From Ricinus communis (taxonomy: Eukaryota > Streptophyta > Magnoliopsida > Malpighiales > Euphorbiaceae): 64,000 bases of DNA. The translations under genes and the position numbers were made by a program. A model generated the notes under the pieces. The model was given only the letters and a program-made list of their open reading frames with translations. It was not told the origin of the DNA and ran no database searches. Positions 10,022-21,029 of this stretch are shown one piece after another. Location: contig NC_063260.1 in assembly GCF_019578655.1 (NCBI RefSeq), positions 7,504,501 to 7,568,500 on the forward strand, written 5' to 3'. How positions within the stretch are numbered: position 1 is the first letter of the stretch; every line of letters starts with the position of its first letter.

Positions 10022-12916
10022 TGTAACACCCGGAATTTTTTTTTTTTATATATTTAATAGTGAGTTTTTATTTAAGTTAATTTTAGCTTTATTTTTATTC
10101 GATTTAATTGGAATGATTTAAATACAAATTTTGAATGTTCATGTTAGATAAATAAATGAGTTATTTTCCATATCCAATTAGTTTGATTTTTAAGGAGTAA
10201 TTAAGTAAACTATTTGAGAAATGATTATATTTTGGTTATTCAATTTTTTTTATAAATGCATATTTATATAAGTAAAATTATATATTGAAAAATTTTGGAA
10301 GAAATTATAAAGGATGTTTTTATAAAAGAATTTTGGGAGAATTGGTATTATAATTGATTAGTAGTATTAAATTTTAAGTTGGAAATTGATTATTTAATTT
10401 AATTGTGTGTAGGATTTAATTGGAGGATTATTTTGGAATAAGGATTAAAAGTATAATTTTATTTTTATGGGGTTTAATGGAAATTTGTGAGTTTGGTATT
10501 TTCGTAAATAAATATGTCGGTCAGGGGTATTTTTGTAATTGTGTATTTTCAATAATTCGGATTTGGCCCAAATTAAATAGTTAGGGGCTTAATTGAAAGG
10601 CTAAAAAGAAGTTTGGGGGTCAAATTGGAATTCTGCGGGATGAAATTGTAAGTAATTAAGAAAGTTGAGGGACCAAATTGTAATAAGAAAAAGTTCAGGG
10701 ATCAAATGTCGATATTGAAAGGAATGGAAGTCGAGGAAGAAGAAGAGAGGAAGAGAGAGAGTAGAAGGAGAGCTGCGGTGGCGTGCGTCGTCGGGGGGCT
10801 TGAGCTTGCGGTGGCTGGCGTCGTGGCTGGCCCGACGGCAGCCTCTCGCGAGGAGGAAAATGGTCGAAGCTTCCTTTGCCGCGTTTCCGGCCTCGGTGTT
10901 GATCTTGGTCGATCGACGGCCTCGGCTTTGTTTTGGCGGTGTCGGTGGTGGCCGGAATCGGAAGATCCGGTGGAGAGAGAAAATGGTGGCAGCCCGGCGT
11001 TTTGGGTTTTTCGGCGAGATCCGGCGGAGGATGGACGATCGAAGGGCATATCCCGACTCTCCTCTCAAGCTTCGCGATGGCACTAGTTTCGTGGCGATCG
11101 GGCTTCGTTTGCAAATCGACCAGTCGTGATCGTTCGCAAATCTCTCCCGGATGGTCGGATGTCGGATCGGAAAATCGGGAAGCGGGGATCGTCATCGCCA
11201 TTGTGAGTCCGATGGTGTGTTCGGATCGTCGATCGGACTCCGGCGGCCGGAGGCGAGTCGACCGAGCGATCGAGCGTCTCGGTAATTATCTTTGGCCCGT
11301 TAATTTTGGAATTCTTGGTTTAATTGTGTCTAATGGTTTATATTGAGTATTTGATGATATTTGTGAGTCATAAATAATTGTCTGTCAGTTTGCTTGCCTC
11401 GTATTTTGTGCTGTGTGGCGGAGTCGGGAAATAGTGAAGTTTGGGGATCCGACTCCCGTTGTTTAAATTGTTGGATATTTGGAGTGTTTTTCTGGCAGGT
11501 CCTGGACCCGTTTTTACGGGGGGTAATGTTCGTGTTGTAAGGGAGGTTCTGCCGGATTTTCGGTAGAATTCTCCCGAGTCGAGATTCTTAGATAGTCAGT
11601 CCTAGGAGTCTAGACCTAGGATTAATGATCGATTGTTTCATCGTTTTGATAAATTGTTTTCCGTGACTAGATTGTCAGTTCGTTCGGCTCGCTCCTACCG
11701 AGGCACCGGAGCAGAGCTAGGAGGTCGCCAAACCTGTGAGTTAAAGTCATATATCGCTTATGCACGTGTCATGTATAAAATTTGATTTGCTACTGTGAAT
11801 ATTTATTTGCAATTTCAATTTTTTATTTAATTATTATTATTATCATTTGCATGATGCTTTTAATTACTATTTAAATATGTTTTTCCTTTATTACCAATTT
11901 TAATATTGCATGATGACTCAGGATGGGACGGCAGTAGAACATAGGAGTTGGATGAGTGTCCCAATATAATCTGAGAGAGATAGGGAAAGGGTAAAGAGGT
12001 AAAAATTTTAAGAAAGAAAGATTAGGACCTGCCCTGGTCGAGCATCGCTCTCTGGGCTTAGTAGAGTGTGGTTGCCGGAGTAAAGGTCCCTGGTCGAGCA
12101 TTGCTCTCTGGGCGCCGGCTTATTTGGAAATTTAAGTGACCGGAGGTAAGGTCCCTGGTCGAGCTAAGCTCTCTGGCCAGTCTTATTGGATAAGAGAGCC
12201 CGAAAGGCTAAGGCCGAGAGTTAAGTGACCGGACTAGAGGTAAGGTCCCCGGTCGAGCATTGCTCTCTGGGGCGCCCGATCTGTTGGAATGAGAGGTTTG
12301 AGATGATAGAGTTGAGGTTAGTTGAGACATAAGTGTTGAAATAATCGAGATTTTAGAGTTGGGATTAGAGTTCTACTGAAGTACTCCGTCCCGTTGCATG
12401 TGGAATAAATTTTGTTTAAGCATGGCATGACACATATGTTTTAACATGACACGTATGGTTCGCGTGATTTATTAATTATTTTAAAATTAAATAAGGTGAC
12501 ATTGAGATATTTGAAACTCATAGATATATGATTTTAACTCACTCGATCTCATTTTCTTATTTTCGGATTCGTATTTGTTAGTCCTCTCGCGACTCTTATT
12601 CAGTAACCCGACTCTTTCATCATCGGGTGATGTATTTGATTTGGTATATAAACTGGTAAATCTTAGATTCTCTGCAGTAGTAATAGTAGATGTATCAGTT
12701 GTAAATTTTCTGAGTTTCAGGTCTCGCCTAGTTCTTCTGGCAGACTGATTAAATTATGTAAAATGTAGCATTTAAGATAATTTGTGGCTTTAATAATATT
12801 AATTTGAGATGAGATTTGTTTAAATCAGTGAGTGTCAGGCTTACTACGGGTTTCGGTGGCCTTAAGCCTACCCATTCTCTAGTGCCGGTCACGGGCCCAC
12901 GGGTGGGGTCGTGACA
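10022..12916 (+). mobile_element. Solo LTR of a long-LTR retrotransposon (2,895 bp)
   Basis: The block begins TGTAACACCCGG and ends GGGGTCGTGACA, that is with the TG...CA termini of LTRs, and is bounded on both sides by the same 5-mer TTACT. LTR retrotransposons generally leave 4-6 bp duplications, and no internal domain (gag, protease, RT, integrase) or second LTR is adjacent, so this is best explained as a solo LTR left by unequal recombination. It contains a conspicuous GC-rich island (about 10700-11280) with overlapping open frames on both strands (for example 10706-11086 plus, 10695-11201 minus) that I consider compositional rather than genes. A four-fold hairpin repeat lies at 12033-12270. 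The family cannot be named from the LTR alone. Confidence 0.85.
12033..12270 (+). repeat. Four spaced copies of a GGTCGAGC(N3)GCTCTCTGG hairpin motif
   Basis: Copies lie at about 12033-12055, 12089-12111, 12154-12176 and 12248-12270. Each has the inverted halves GAGC and GCTC around a 3-base loop and is followed by CTCTGG. Related reverse-complement copies (AGAGAGCAAAGCTC, AGAGAGCAACGCTC) occur in the opposite-strand relative at 55940-56035, so the cluster is a property of this LTR family. Confidence 0.8.
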
Positions 12917-12921
12917 TTACT
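12917..12921 (+). repeat. Right 5-bp target-site duplication TTACT
   Basis: It directly follows the GTCGTGACA terminus and is identical to 10017-10021. Confidence 0.9.
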
Positions 12922-14247
12922 ACTACAAACCATCGTTATACTACCACTATTCATACAAACACAAGCCATTCATACCAGTCATATTAGTAAGGGGGTGGTG
13001 ATGCCAGTTACCGGTGGTCGTCACAACAAGTGAAAATGGGTTTTGGTTTTCTATTTTATTATTGATGATAGAAAAAGTGGCAAGATGATGATAATGTTAA
13101 ATTTGGGTGTTTTTTTATGTCTTGATTTCTTTATTGTACATTCTTGTTGAATTTAGGTTGGTTGAATGGTAGAAAAGTGCAAAAGTTAAAGAGAAAGTGA
13201 GAGAAAATAAGTATTAATCTTTATTTTATTTATTAATTTGTGTTGTTATTATTAGAAATAAAGTTTAAACAATATATAATGCTCAGTGACATTATATTAT
13301 TGGATGTAAATTATAATAGACTCCATCATAACAGAAAAGTTAATATCATTATTTGGATAAGATAAAAGGTATAAGTGGTGGTTTCAGACTCGCACCTAAG
13401 TGTCTTTAGCGACTGTGGCACTGTAAGGCTTTTCAACCTAATCGGGAACACGCTAACTAGTCATTGAGACTAGCGCGAAGATGGAGTCGCCATCCGAGTA
13501 ATCACCGGAACACTTTTATAATGAGTGACGTTTCTCAAATTCTATAAGGAAGCTTACACTACAACATCCAAAGATGGATTTGAAAGCCAACTTCCTTATT
13601 TTAGTATATTAATATTTAATATTATTGTTTAACAAAATATTCCTTATAAATGCAAGAAATTTATACACAGGTATGCCAAATAACACACATAATATACCTA
13701 AGTCTAGCTTATTTTTATTCAACTTAGCACATATTGGAGTTGTTAGTCTAATTTACTAGTTAATTATATAAAAAGCCCATATAGTCTAGCCTAATTATAC
13801 GTTATACTTTGGAGTTCCAGCCTTTAGATTTAATAGACTACTTATTATGATAAGGCCCACTCAGTGATCCTAATTCTAATTAAGCCTTAATCCTAACTAA
13901 AGCATGCTAAAGCTCGCTAAATCTACTTAGATTTTAGGGTTTTAGACCCAATTAATGTTGATTAGCCTATTTGACTATCATTTTCATATTAGATCCAGTT
14001 TTAAGCTTAAGTCTATATAGCTCATTCTAATTAATAAATCGTATAACACATATTTAATTAACCATATAATAAATAAAATAAATAAAATAAAGTAAAAAGT
14101 AAAATCTAATTATTACAACCCGACCTACAATTACGATTGCAAATAGAAAAAGACCTAAAAAACTACACAAAAGCCGAAATACGTAAAAAATTATCCAAAA
14201 AATAAAAAAGATAAAATCTGGCTTGAACAAACGATCGACTCGATGTT

Positions 14248-14265
14248 TAGAGCCGATCGGCTCTA
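14248..14265. repeat. Perfect 18-bp palindrome TAGAGCCGATCGGCTCTA
   Basis: The sequence equals its own reverse complement. A one-mismatch copy (TAGAGCCGATTGGCTCTA) lies at 15277-15294, and a half copy TAGAGCCGAA lies near 14314. All are inside the same repeat block. Confidence 0.9.
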
Positions 14266-15276
14266 GGGTTTCCAGACTGGTTTTCATCATTCGTTAGTAC
14301 ATTTTTGCATTTCTAGAGCCGAATTTCACATGAACAGACCAAAAGTTTAATTAGAATAAAATAAAATAAAAATAAAAATATTAAAATAAGAAGAACAGTA
14401 GTCTATTAATCGATCAAAATCCTAAATTGCTAAAAAACCCTAAGTACTAAAAACTAACATAAATTATCATAAAAAATAGATCTAAACATATCCTATGACA
14501 TATTTCTAATTAGATCCAAAATCCATATTGGCAAAATATTAGATTTCTTATTATCAAATTCAAAATCCAACAATCATACATATTTACCAAAAACTTTAAT
14601 CATACTGATCATAAATCAAAATTCTAATAATGTTTCTAAGAATAAATAACCAAAAGAAAACAAAAAGAAACAAAAGAATCGATTTTATGATGATGGTGAA
14701 TGTATGATTGAAGGAACCCTTAGGTTGTCACCGTGAATGATGGATTTGCGAGCCTCAAGCGATGAGGATGCAATTGAGTCGAAGACTGGGTAGGAACCCA
14801 GTGTTGGATTTGACATAGAGAAACCTTTTGTCGATTTAGAAATATTTTCCAAAAATGATTCTTTCTTTAGTGGCTTGTTTCCTAAAACTGTTCTTTCTTA
14901 AGTGGCTTGAATCTTCTATTGTCATACAAGAACGATAGTCTTTTCCTTTCTTTTCTCTCTCATTCTTCTCTGTATCTTTTCTTTCTCGGTGTCTCTCAAG
15001 TATCGATCTCACTTACTGCCAAGTTTCAGTTTTTAATTGTTTTCCAAAATCCTAATCACTTCTTTCTACTTATAGAGGTAGAGTTTTAAGGGAAACCCTA
15101 AAGGAGGCGATAGATTTTAGGAATATATCGATAAATATCCAATTTTATTTTTAAAATTTAAATAATTATCAATAAAAATGATGATTATCGTTAATGAAAC
15201 CTTCTAGAATCTATATTTGGACGTAAATCGTCGAAAAAAATGATGTCGGAATGCAAAAAATCCAATTAGCTTTATG

Positions 15277-15294
15277 TAGAGCCGATTGGCTCTA
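15277..15294. repeat. Second copy of the GAGCCGAT/TGGCTC palindrome
   Basis: One centre base differs from the 14248-14265 palindrome. The spacing of about 1.03 kb within one block suggests a repeated functional or structural site of the element. Confidence 0.85.
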
Positions 15295-15813
15295 TGTAAA
15301 GGAAGTTTTAGAAATTGTAATGAGATCCCTGAATCTATAAAGCTGTTGTTTTGACCCTCAAACTGATAATTAGGTCCAAATTGATTTTAAAAAGATAATT
15401 CCAGTTGGATTAACCTCGACCCTATCCTCGGATTCACTTTTCATTCATCTCCCAAGACCCGAGAAATCAATAACTTTCATCATAAGATTTTCAGTCTTTC
15501 CCTCGATATCTAGATTCAGAAAATAGGTGCTGACAAAAGATCAATTTGAAATGAAATAAAGTATAAAAATTTAGGAAAAACCATCTTATCTACCATGATC
15601 TTTTATCAAATTTGAAAAAAATTGTCAACATCCATTTTTCGTGTACCTTTAAAATTTATCTATTTGGCTCTCAATTATACTCTAGCTCAATTAGACGTGT
15701 GTCAAACATGACTTGGCATGCATATGCGTTGTTTATTGTATTATTAATCCTATATCATCGATCTCTAAACTCATCGTTTAAAGCTTCCTCTTAAAATAAA
15801 AATAAGGCAAACA

Positions 15814-16586
15814 ATGGAAACAACGATGTTTCCATCACACCCAAAAACCTTAGTCCCTACGTACACACTGCTCATCTTCCTCACCTATCATTTATGGTTG
15901 CATAATGCCTCCAATTGCAGTGTTGCCTTTGTTTTACAAGTCACTCTCTTATTTTTTTTTCTTTCTTTGCCTTTTTTGATCTTAAATTTCATTAAAGCAT
16001 CAAGAATGGGTTTTTATTTGCACTACATAACTCAAGAACAACCATGCCTTAGTAACTACTATTATGCTCTTCTTTGTCATTTACATTATTATTTTCTTAT
16101 GATAATGGAGAATTGATTTATGTATATACTCAGACAATCTTAACTAAAAGAAAAAAAATTTAATTTAGGTTTAGAAATTCTTTGACTAGATAAAGATAAA
16201 AGGAGCTAGCTCATTTAAAAGACCACATAGATACTTGTCAGAATCAAATAAAAAAACACAAACAAGAGATTTTGATATAATATGGATGATCGAATTTTAG
16301 TGGGAACATAGTTGATTTTATGGTTTTAAAGAGATCAAGATGATTTCTTTACAGAACGGATCTCGAGTGGCCACACAGCTCGGGCTCGGTGTCAGCTTCA
16401 GTGGCTCGGGATGAACCTAGTTTCCAGGTGAAGCTTGAACCATCATTGTCTTCAGTGAGTTTGGAGCCTTTTAAGGGTCGTGATTTTCACCATGTGCTCA
16501 ATTATCGCTTTTACGCTATTGTTTTCCTTAGATTTCGTGATTTAAAGATGATTTTTTTCTCTCTGTTTTTTCTTATGGTTATCTGA
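15814..16586 (+). CDS. Possible small secreted-protein gene (weak)
   Basis: An open frame from the ATG at 15814 starts with a charged stretch followed by a hydrophobic core (TYTLLIFLTYHLWLH), which could be a signal peptide. It continues with low-complexity hydrophobic residues that look like read-through into non-coding DNA. An island of less AT-rich sequence follows at 16355-16500 after a TTTACAG acceptor-like site and contains a frame with SVSASVARDEPSFQVKLEPS. The two might be exons of one short gene, but no family motif (CLE, IDA, PSK) was found and the donor site is weak. It may equally be chance. Confidence 0.2.
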
Positions 16587-16589
16587 ATT

Positions 16590-17468
16590 AATTAATTTTA
16601 GTTAAGATGAAAACAATATCGTCGAGACTAGGCTTTCCATCATTTCTCTTTTTCTAAAGAAAAAGAAAGATTTAAACACAAGTTTAGAGACTAGTGGTGT
16701 AGGATTAATAATACAATAAATAATGCCATATATGAATATGCCAGGTTACATTTGGCATACAATTAATTAAGTTAGGGTATAATTGTGAAAGAACACAAAG
16801 GTAATGGATAAAACCAAATTTTTAAAAAACTGATGATATATTTAAGAATTTTGTGAAAAGTCATAGTAGATGAGATGGTTTTCGAAAAATTTAATTGTCT
16901 TTATTTAAATTGTATAAGAGACTTTTTACTTTTGCTAAGAAAATTTTTAACTAATGAAGTGAAGATAATAAAATAATTTAAGTCAAAAACAATAAACAAG
17001 GCAATTATATTATGAATTTTTTCTCTTTCACAAATAACAGAAAGTAACTGTCAAGAGACCATAATCTAAAATTATATTGGAGATTGGTTCTATTCTTACA
17101 TCACGTTCGATCTTTTCAATTCTTTCATAATAACATAAAAAGTAATGATGTGTATCTATATACACCATAACATCTATCAAATGTTTTTCTCATAAGAATA
17201 AAAATAAAAGGTGATAATTAATTAAAAATAAATGAAACACTTTAAGCTATGAGAATATAAAAAATAATAATAATCAACTAAAAATAAAGGAAAATTAAAA
17301 ATAAATGAAACACTATAAGTTATAAGATTATAAAAAAATATTAATCAACTATATTAAACCTTGAGGGTTATTAATCTTATTTTGATGGTTACAAACAATT
17401 AAGAATGACTAATTTTATATTTGAGTATATATGTGCAAGGAAAGAAAATTATTTCTTCTAAAACAGGA
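16590..17468. other. AT-rich intergenic DNA
   Basis: This stretch holds homopolymer-rich sequence. Around 17216-17340 two similar blocks occur, each with AATAAATGAAACACT followed by TAAGATTATA-like sequence, which suggests a short local duplication. No coding frame is supported. Confidence 0.5.
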
Positions 17469-17990
17469 CAGATTCACGCCCGTGAACTTTTATTCACGAC
17501 CGTGAAACATTAGTTTCCTAGCCATGAAAAAAAATTCTTAGCCATGAAGAATTTTCAGCTCAAATAATAAAAATAGCAGTAGCATTCATGACATCCTTCC
17601 CAACCGTGAAAACAAGGATTCATGGTTGTGAAAAAGTATTCACGCCTGTGAAGAATGCTTTCTTCCTGAAACTTGAAGAAACCACAAAAAAAGTCATAGC
17701 CAGTATTTCCAGTCGTAAAGATGAGAATTCAGGGCCATGAGGAAAATTCATGCCTATGAAAGATTCCAACTTTTCAATTCTTGAAGAAATCACAGTAGAG
17801 TTCACGACCAAAGTTTCCAGCCGTGAAAGGCAAAGTTCTTAGCTGTGAACAAAAGTCTCAGTCATGAAAGAAGACCTCCCCAATCGCAAATAATTGTACA
17901 CGGCCATGACGGGTACTAGTTTTTCAAATATTTCTTTCACGCTGAGGCTTCACGGCTGTGAAGGATTCTTCCCACCCATGAAGTTGCATT
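17469..17990 (+). repeat. Degenerate cluster of TTCACG(N)CCGTGAA palindromic motifs
   Basis: About 18 imperfect copies of a 14-base palindromic motif or its half (TTCACGCCCGTGAA, TTCACGACCGTGAA, CTAGCCATGAA, TTCACGCCTGTGAA, TTCACGGCTGTGAA) occur every 20-40 bases. The spacers are variable, so this is not a simple tandem satellite. Many C-to-T and G-to-A differences fit decay of methylated cytosines. It sits directly upstream of a copia-like LTR segment. Confidence 0.8.
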
Positions 17991-18600
17991 TATGATAGTT
18001 GGTAAAACGGTTATATTTGCATTTAATGAGGGTATAACGCCTCTGTTTCACTTAAGACTATTTAAACTTCATTTCTAATTATTTTAGGTCAAGCAAGAGT
18101 ATTTATTTTGAGCCCTGTTGTGCATTTACTCTCAACAAACCTTCAAATCTTCATATTTTTCATCTTAAATTAAAGATTTCAGCTTGGGATTGAGTCTTTG
18201 GGTAGTTGAGTATTTCATTATTATATTCAAAGCTCAAAATGGGTAGATTGAGTGTTTGGATAAGGGATTAAAAAGCTCTTGTAATTAAAATTAAAAATCT
18301 CAGAGCGGGTTAGAGTGTGACCTTAGGAAAACACTTGGGGTTAGAGTGTAAGTCTTTGGAAAAATACTTGAGTTTGTTCTTAGCCTTATAAAATAACACA
18401 AATAGAGTTAGGTCTATAATTCTATTTGATAGTGGAAATCTCAAAAAAATTCTTGAGGAGTTGATGTAGGCAAGTGTTGGCTAAACCATTATAAATTCTT
18501 GGTGTTGTTAATTGTGCTTGATTTTTTATTTTTGGTTTTTGATTTCAACCAATTCACCTCCTCTTAGTTGCTACTAGAATTACAAACTAAAAATAAAGAA
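17990..18600 (+). mobile_element. Copia-like LTR remnant
   Basis: The segment contains phrases I associate with 3' parts of Ty1/copia LTRs of dicots: a stretch with GTTAGAGTGT, CTTGAGGAGTTGATGTAGGC, GTTGGCTAAACCATTATAAA, and finally CAACCAATTCACCTCCTCTT. The tRNA primer-binding site expected after the LTR is not visible and no polyprotein follows, so it is a fragment. Assignment rests on recollection of repeat sequence, not on a search. Confidence 0.55.
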
Positions 18601-20003
18601 AATACTATAAATCACATTTTTATTTTTATGTTCTAATATTAACATTGATCACACTTGATATAAAAAAAAAATATTGATCACATTTTTTTATTTTTTTTAT
18701 TATACATATATCTAAAGTTAATTTAGATTGTGCTGGGCAAAATCTTTATAGGTGGCAAATTATTACCTCAAGAGTTTTAACACAATTGTATATCCAAAAT
18801 TCAAATTCGAGACTTTAGTTAAGCTGAAAGGGACTCTTATCATCTCGTATAACTCTTTTAAGATTTTTTTTTATAAGAATATAAGAAAATAACATGTACC
18901 TACCAAACTTATACTACCTGCTCATTTTAGGCACATAAAAAAGCCAAACACCAATATATATATATATATGTCTGAGACTTAAATTTTTGTTTAACAGGTG
19001 TGCCTCTTATTGACACATAAAATTTAAATTTATATATAATTTTATAATTTTTTTATTAATTTATTGATTAATAAATTACATTCCTAATTAAACACTAATT
19101 CTAATCCTAAAAATAGTATATAAATAATAAATTACTTTTCTAATTAGATAATAATTAATTTTCTAATTAGATAATAATTATTCTAAAAAAAAGTATATTA
19201 ATTATATTTTAATATTATATTAATTAGTAATTTAGTTTTCTAATTAGATCATGATTCTAATTATAAAAAATAATATTTTAAATATTATATTTACTGATAA
19301 ATTAATATGTTAATTGTATGATAATTTTTAATTCTAAGAAAATATTAATTATATTGATAGTATTAATTTATAAATTAAATTATATAATTTTAGAATTAAT
19401 TAATAAATATTCTTAGAATAATTTTTTATTAGCACATTAATAAAATCTTAAAAAATTAAAAAGATAAAAGGAATTAAAAATATCTAATTTGCTATTATTT
19501 TTAAAACATAATGAGTAAATATTAAATATTAAAATTATATTAAATTTTACTTATAATTTTATAATCATATAATAATAATGGTCATGCAACGCAAAGATAA
19601 ACGACTAATAATGTGTAATTATCCAACTTATTGTATACAATATAACATTCATTTTTTTTTCTATAACAACATAAAATAAATAATCAACTAAAAACAAATA
19701 AGACATTATACGCTATATTATGAATCACATTTTGTTTATGTTCTAACGCTAACATCGATCACACATTTTCTTTAAAAAAAAAAATTCATAAAAATATAAA
19801 TGTACCTGCCAAACATATCACAGCTATAAGACCGATCACAACAAAAATCATGTAATGAGAAACATAAAACTAAAATTTCATGCTATGTAAGTCGCAACAA
19901 AAAAGGGAAATTACTCAAAACATGAAAGAATTATTTAAAAGACCGAATGAAATCAATCAAACAGATGCGGAGAAAACAGCGACAACAACAATGCTATAGT
20001 GAA
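18600..20003. other. AT-rich intergenic DNA downstream of the RAV-like gene
   Basis: This is very AT-rich sequence with a short (TA)n run near 18954-18968. It has many TAATTAGATAATAATT-like words at 19080-19300 that repeat imperfectly. Nothing coding is supported. The last part is the 3' flank of the AP2/B3 gene. Confidence 0.6.
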
Positions 20004-21029
20004 TTAAAGCTGATGTTGATATTCATGAGCTCTTTTTCGCTTATGGTCTGGTTTTCCATTACTGATATGAACACCAAAAAGCTTAACTCCATTGCTTGTC
20101 TCCTCTTCTTCCATAACTTCATCAACATCTTCTTCATTCTCTACTCTTTTCATCTGACCTATTTCCTTCTCTAAATTCCGACCAACAGCATAACTTTGGA
20201 TACTAGTTCGCAGCACATCTATCATGTAAAACACTCTTCCACCCGTCTTCCCCTGATACTCACATTTATAGAAAAATACAGAATCTTTAGTTCTCAAGTC
20301 ATTCATCTTTAGAAAATGTCTCCACCCTTTTGTAAACACATATGTTTGTGTACTCTTCCAATATGAATATCGAAAAGTCCACGGACGACAATGTTTGTCG
20401 TAAAAGATTAAGTCAATGGACTTATTATTGTTCCCATTTTCATGACCGATTCCTGAGTTTGCACCAACAAGTGGTGGAAAGTACTCTATTGCGTGATCTT
20501 TAGGTATGTGAAAGCCTTTGATGTGAGTAACATCAGTTTGTGTTAATTCCTTTCGGAAAAGCATTCGATATGTTATACCCTGTTCATATGCAAATTCTCT
20601 TACCAAAGATTGATTTGCAAGGTAATTTGCATATTTAGACAAGTAAGTTTTGTCCTTGATCATATCAAGGATCTCTTCATTCGAGTACTGACCTTGGAAT
20701 TTGGTTTCTTGGACTGTGTAAATTGGCATGGGGAAGTTAAGAGGAGCATCACTTCTTTGTAGTTTAATGGCTGCTCTATCATAAGCGATTGCTGCCTCTT
20801 CTTCTATGTCATACGTTCCTAGCCAATAAGCCTTGTACTTATAGGCGATCCGCGCGCCCCATTTGCCACTTCTGAGCAAAATTACTCCTCTGAATTTTGA
20901 TGATGACCCCCTAACGCAGCTGCTATAACTCTCATTCTGCTGATTCAAGCTGACGATCATCTTTGAGTTCGGACTAGCCATCGAATCTGAATGTACAAAT
21001 CTCGAGAAAAGATCAATACTAGGAAACAA
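20004..21029 (-). CDS. AP2/ERF and B3 domain transcription factor (RAV-like)
   Basis: This intronless frame is 341 residues from the upstream ATG at 21029, or 325 from the internal ATG at 20981 (MASPNSK); the sequence does not decide between them. An AP2 domain spans about residues 45-99 (SSKFRGV, GKWGARI, YWLGTYDIEEEAAIAYDRAA) and a B3 domain about 157-258 (LFRKELTQTDV, GFHIPKDHA, YVFTKGWRHFLK, DSVFFYKCEY). An acidic stretch (EVMEEEE) precedes KLFGV (316-320), a variant of the RLFGV repression motif known from RAV and NGA proteins, and a basic KRKR follows. RAV proteins bind bipartite CAACA/CACCTG sites and usually repress growth or flowering genes; here both domains and the motif support a nuclear repressor. 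The AP2 core is more diverged than in RAV1/TEM types. It resembles the Arabidopsis At1g50680/At1g51120 type. Confidence 0.93.
   Translation of the reverse strand: MFPSIDLFSRFVHSDSMASPNSKMIVSLNQQNESYSSCVRGSSSKFRGVILLRSGKWGARIAYKYKAYWLGTYDIEEEAAIAYDRAAIKLQRSDAPLNFPMPIYTVQETKFQGQYSNEEILDMIKDKTYLSKYANYLANQSLVREFAYEQGITYRMLFRKELTQTDVTHIKGFHIPKDHAIEYFPPLVGANSGIGHENGNNNKSIDLIFYDKHCRPWTFRYSYWKSTQTYVFTKGWRHFLKMNDLRTKDSVFFYKCEYQGKTGGRVFYMIDVLRTSIQSYAVGRNLEKEIGQMKRVENEEDVDEVMEEEETSNGVKLFGVHISNGKPDHKRKRAHEYQHQL

Larger units (their letters stand above)
9640..13345. mobile_element. Diverged inverted-repeat element hosting the solo LTR
   Basis: A segment near 9655-9710 (with GGAGTCCAATAG, TACACCCAATAG and TTAGCATTGAG) reappears as its imperfect reverse complement near 13267-13325 (CTCAGTGACATTATA...TTGGATGTAAATTATAATAGACTCC). 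The two blocks point towards each other and bracket AT- and CT-rich sequence interrupted by the 2.9-kb LTR. The simplest reading is an old DNA transposon or large MITE with terminal inverted repeats, into which the LTR element later inserted. No transposase is visible and the exact outer ends and target duplication could not be fixed. Confidence 0.45.
13370..15535 (-). mobile_element. Probable LTR-type repeat block
   Basis: Read on the minus strand this block begins TGTCAGCACCTATTTTCTGA (from 15535) and runs to a region near 13380 with GGTGCGAGTC. The plus-strand phrase GGAGTCGCCATCCG (13484-13497) resembles motifs I associate with repeated LTR-type sequences of dicots. Two near-palindromes TAGAGCCGATCGGCTCTA-like lie inside (14248-14265, 15277-15294). 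No protein domains were seen. The right boundary is fairly clear; the left boundary and target duplication (AAAGA versus AAAGG) are uncertain. Confidence 0.5.

Noticed and set aside
10601..11346. Cluster of overlapping open frames of 109-168 codons on both strands
   Set aside because: They lie in the GC-rich island of the solo LTR, overlap one another on both strands and have Arg/Pro/Ser-rich composition expected of GC-rich DNA. No domain is recognisable.
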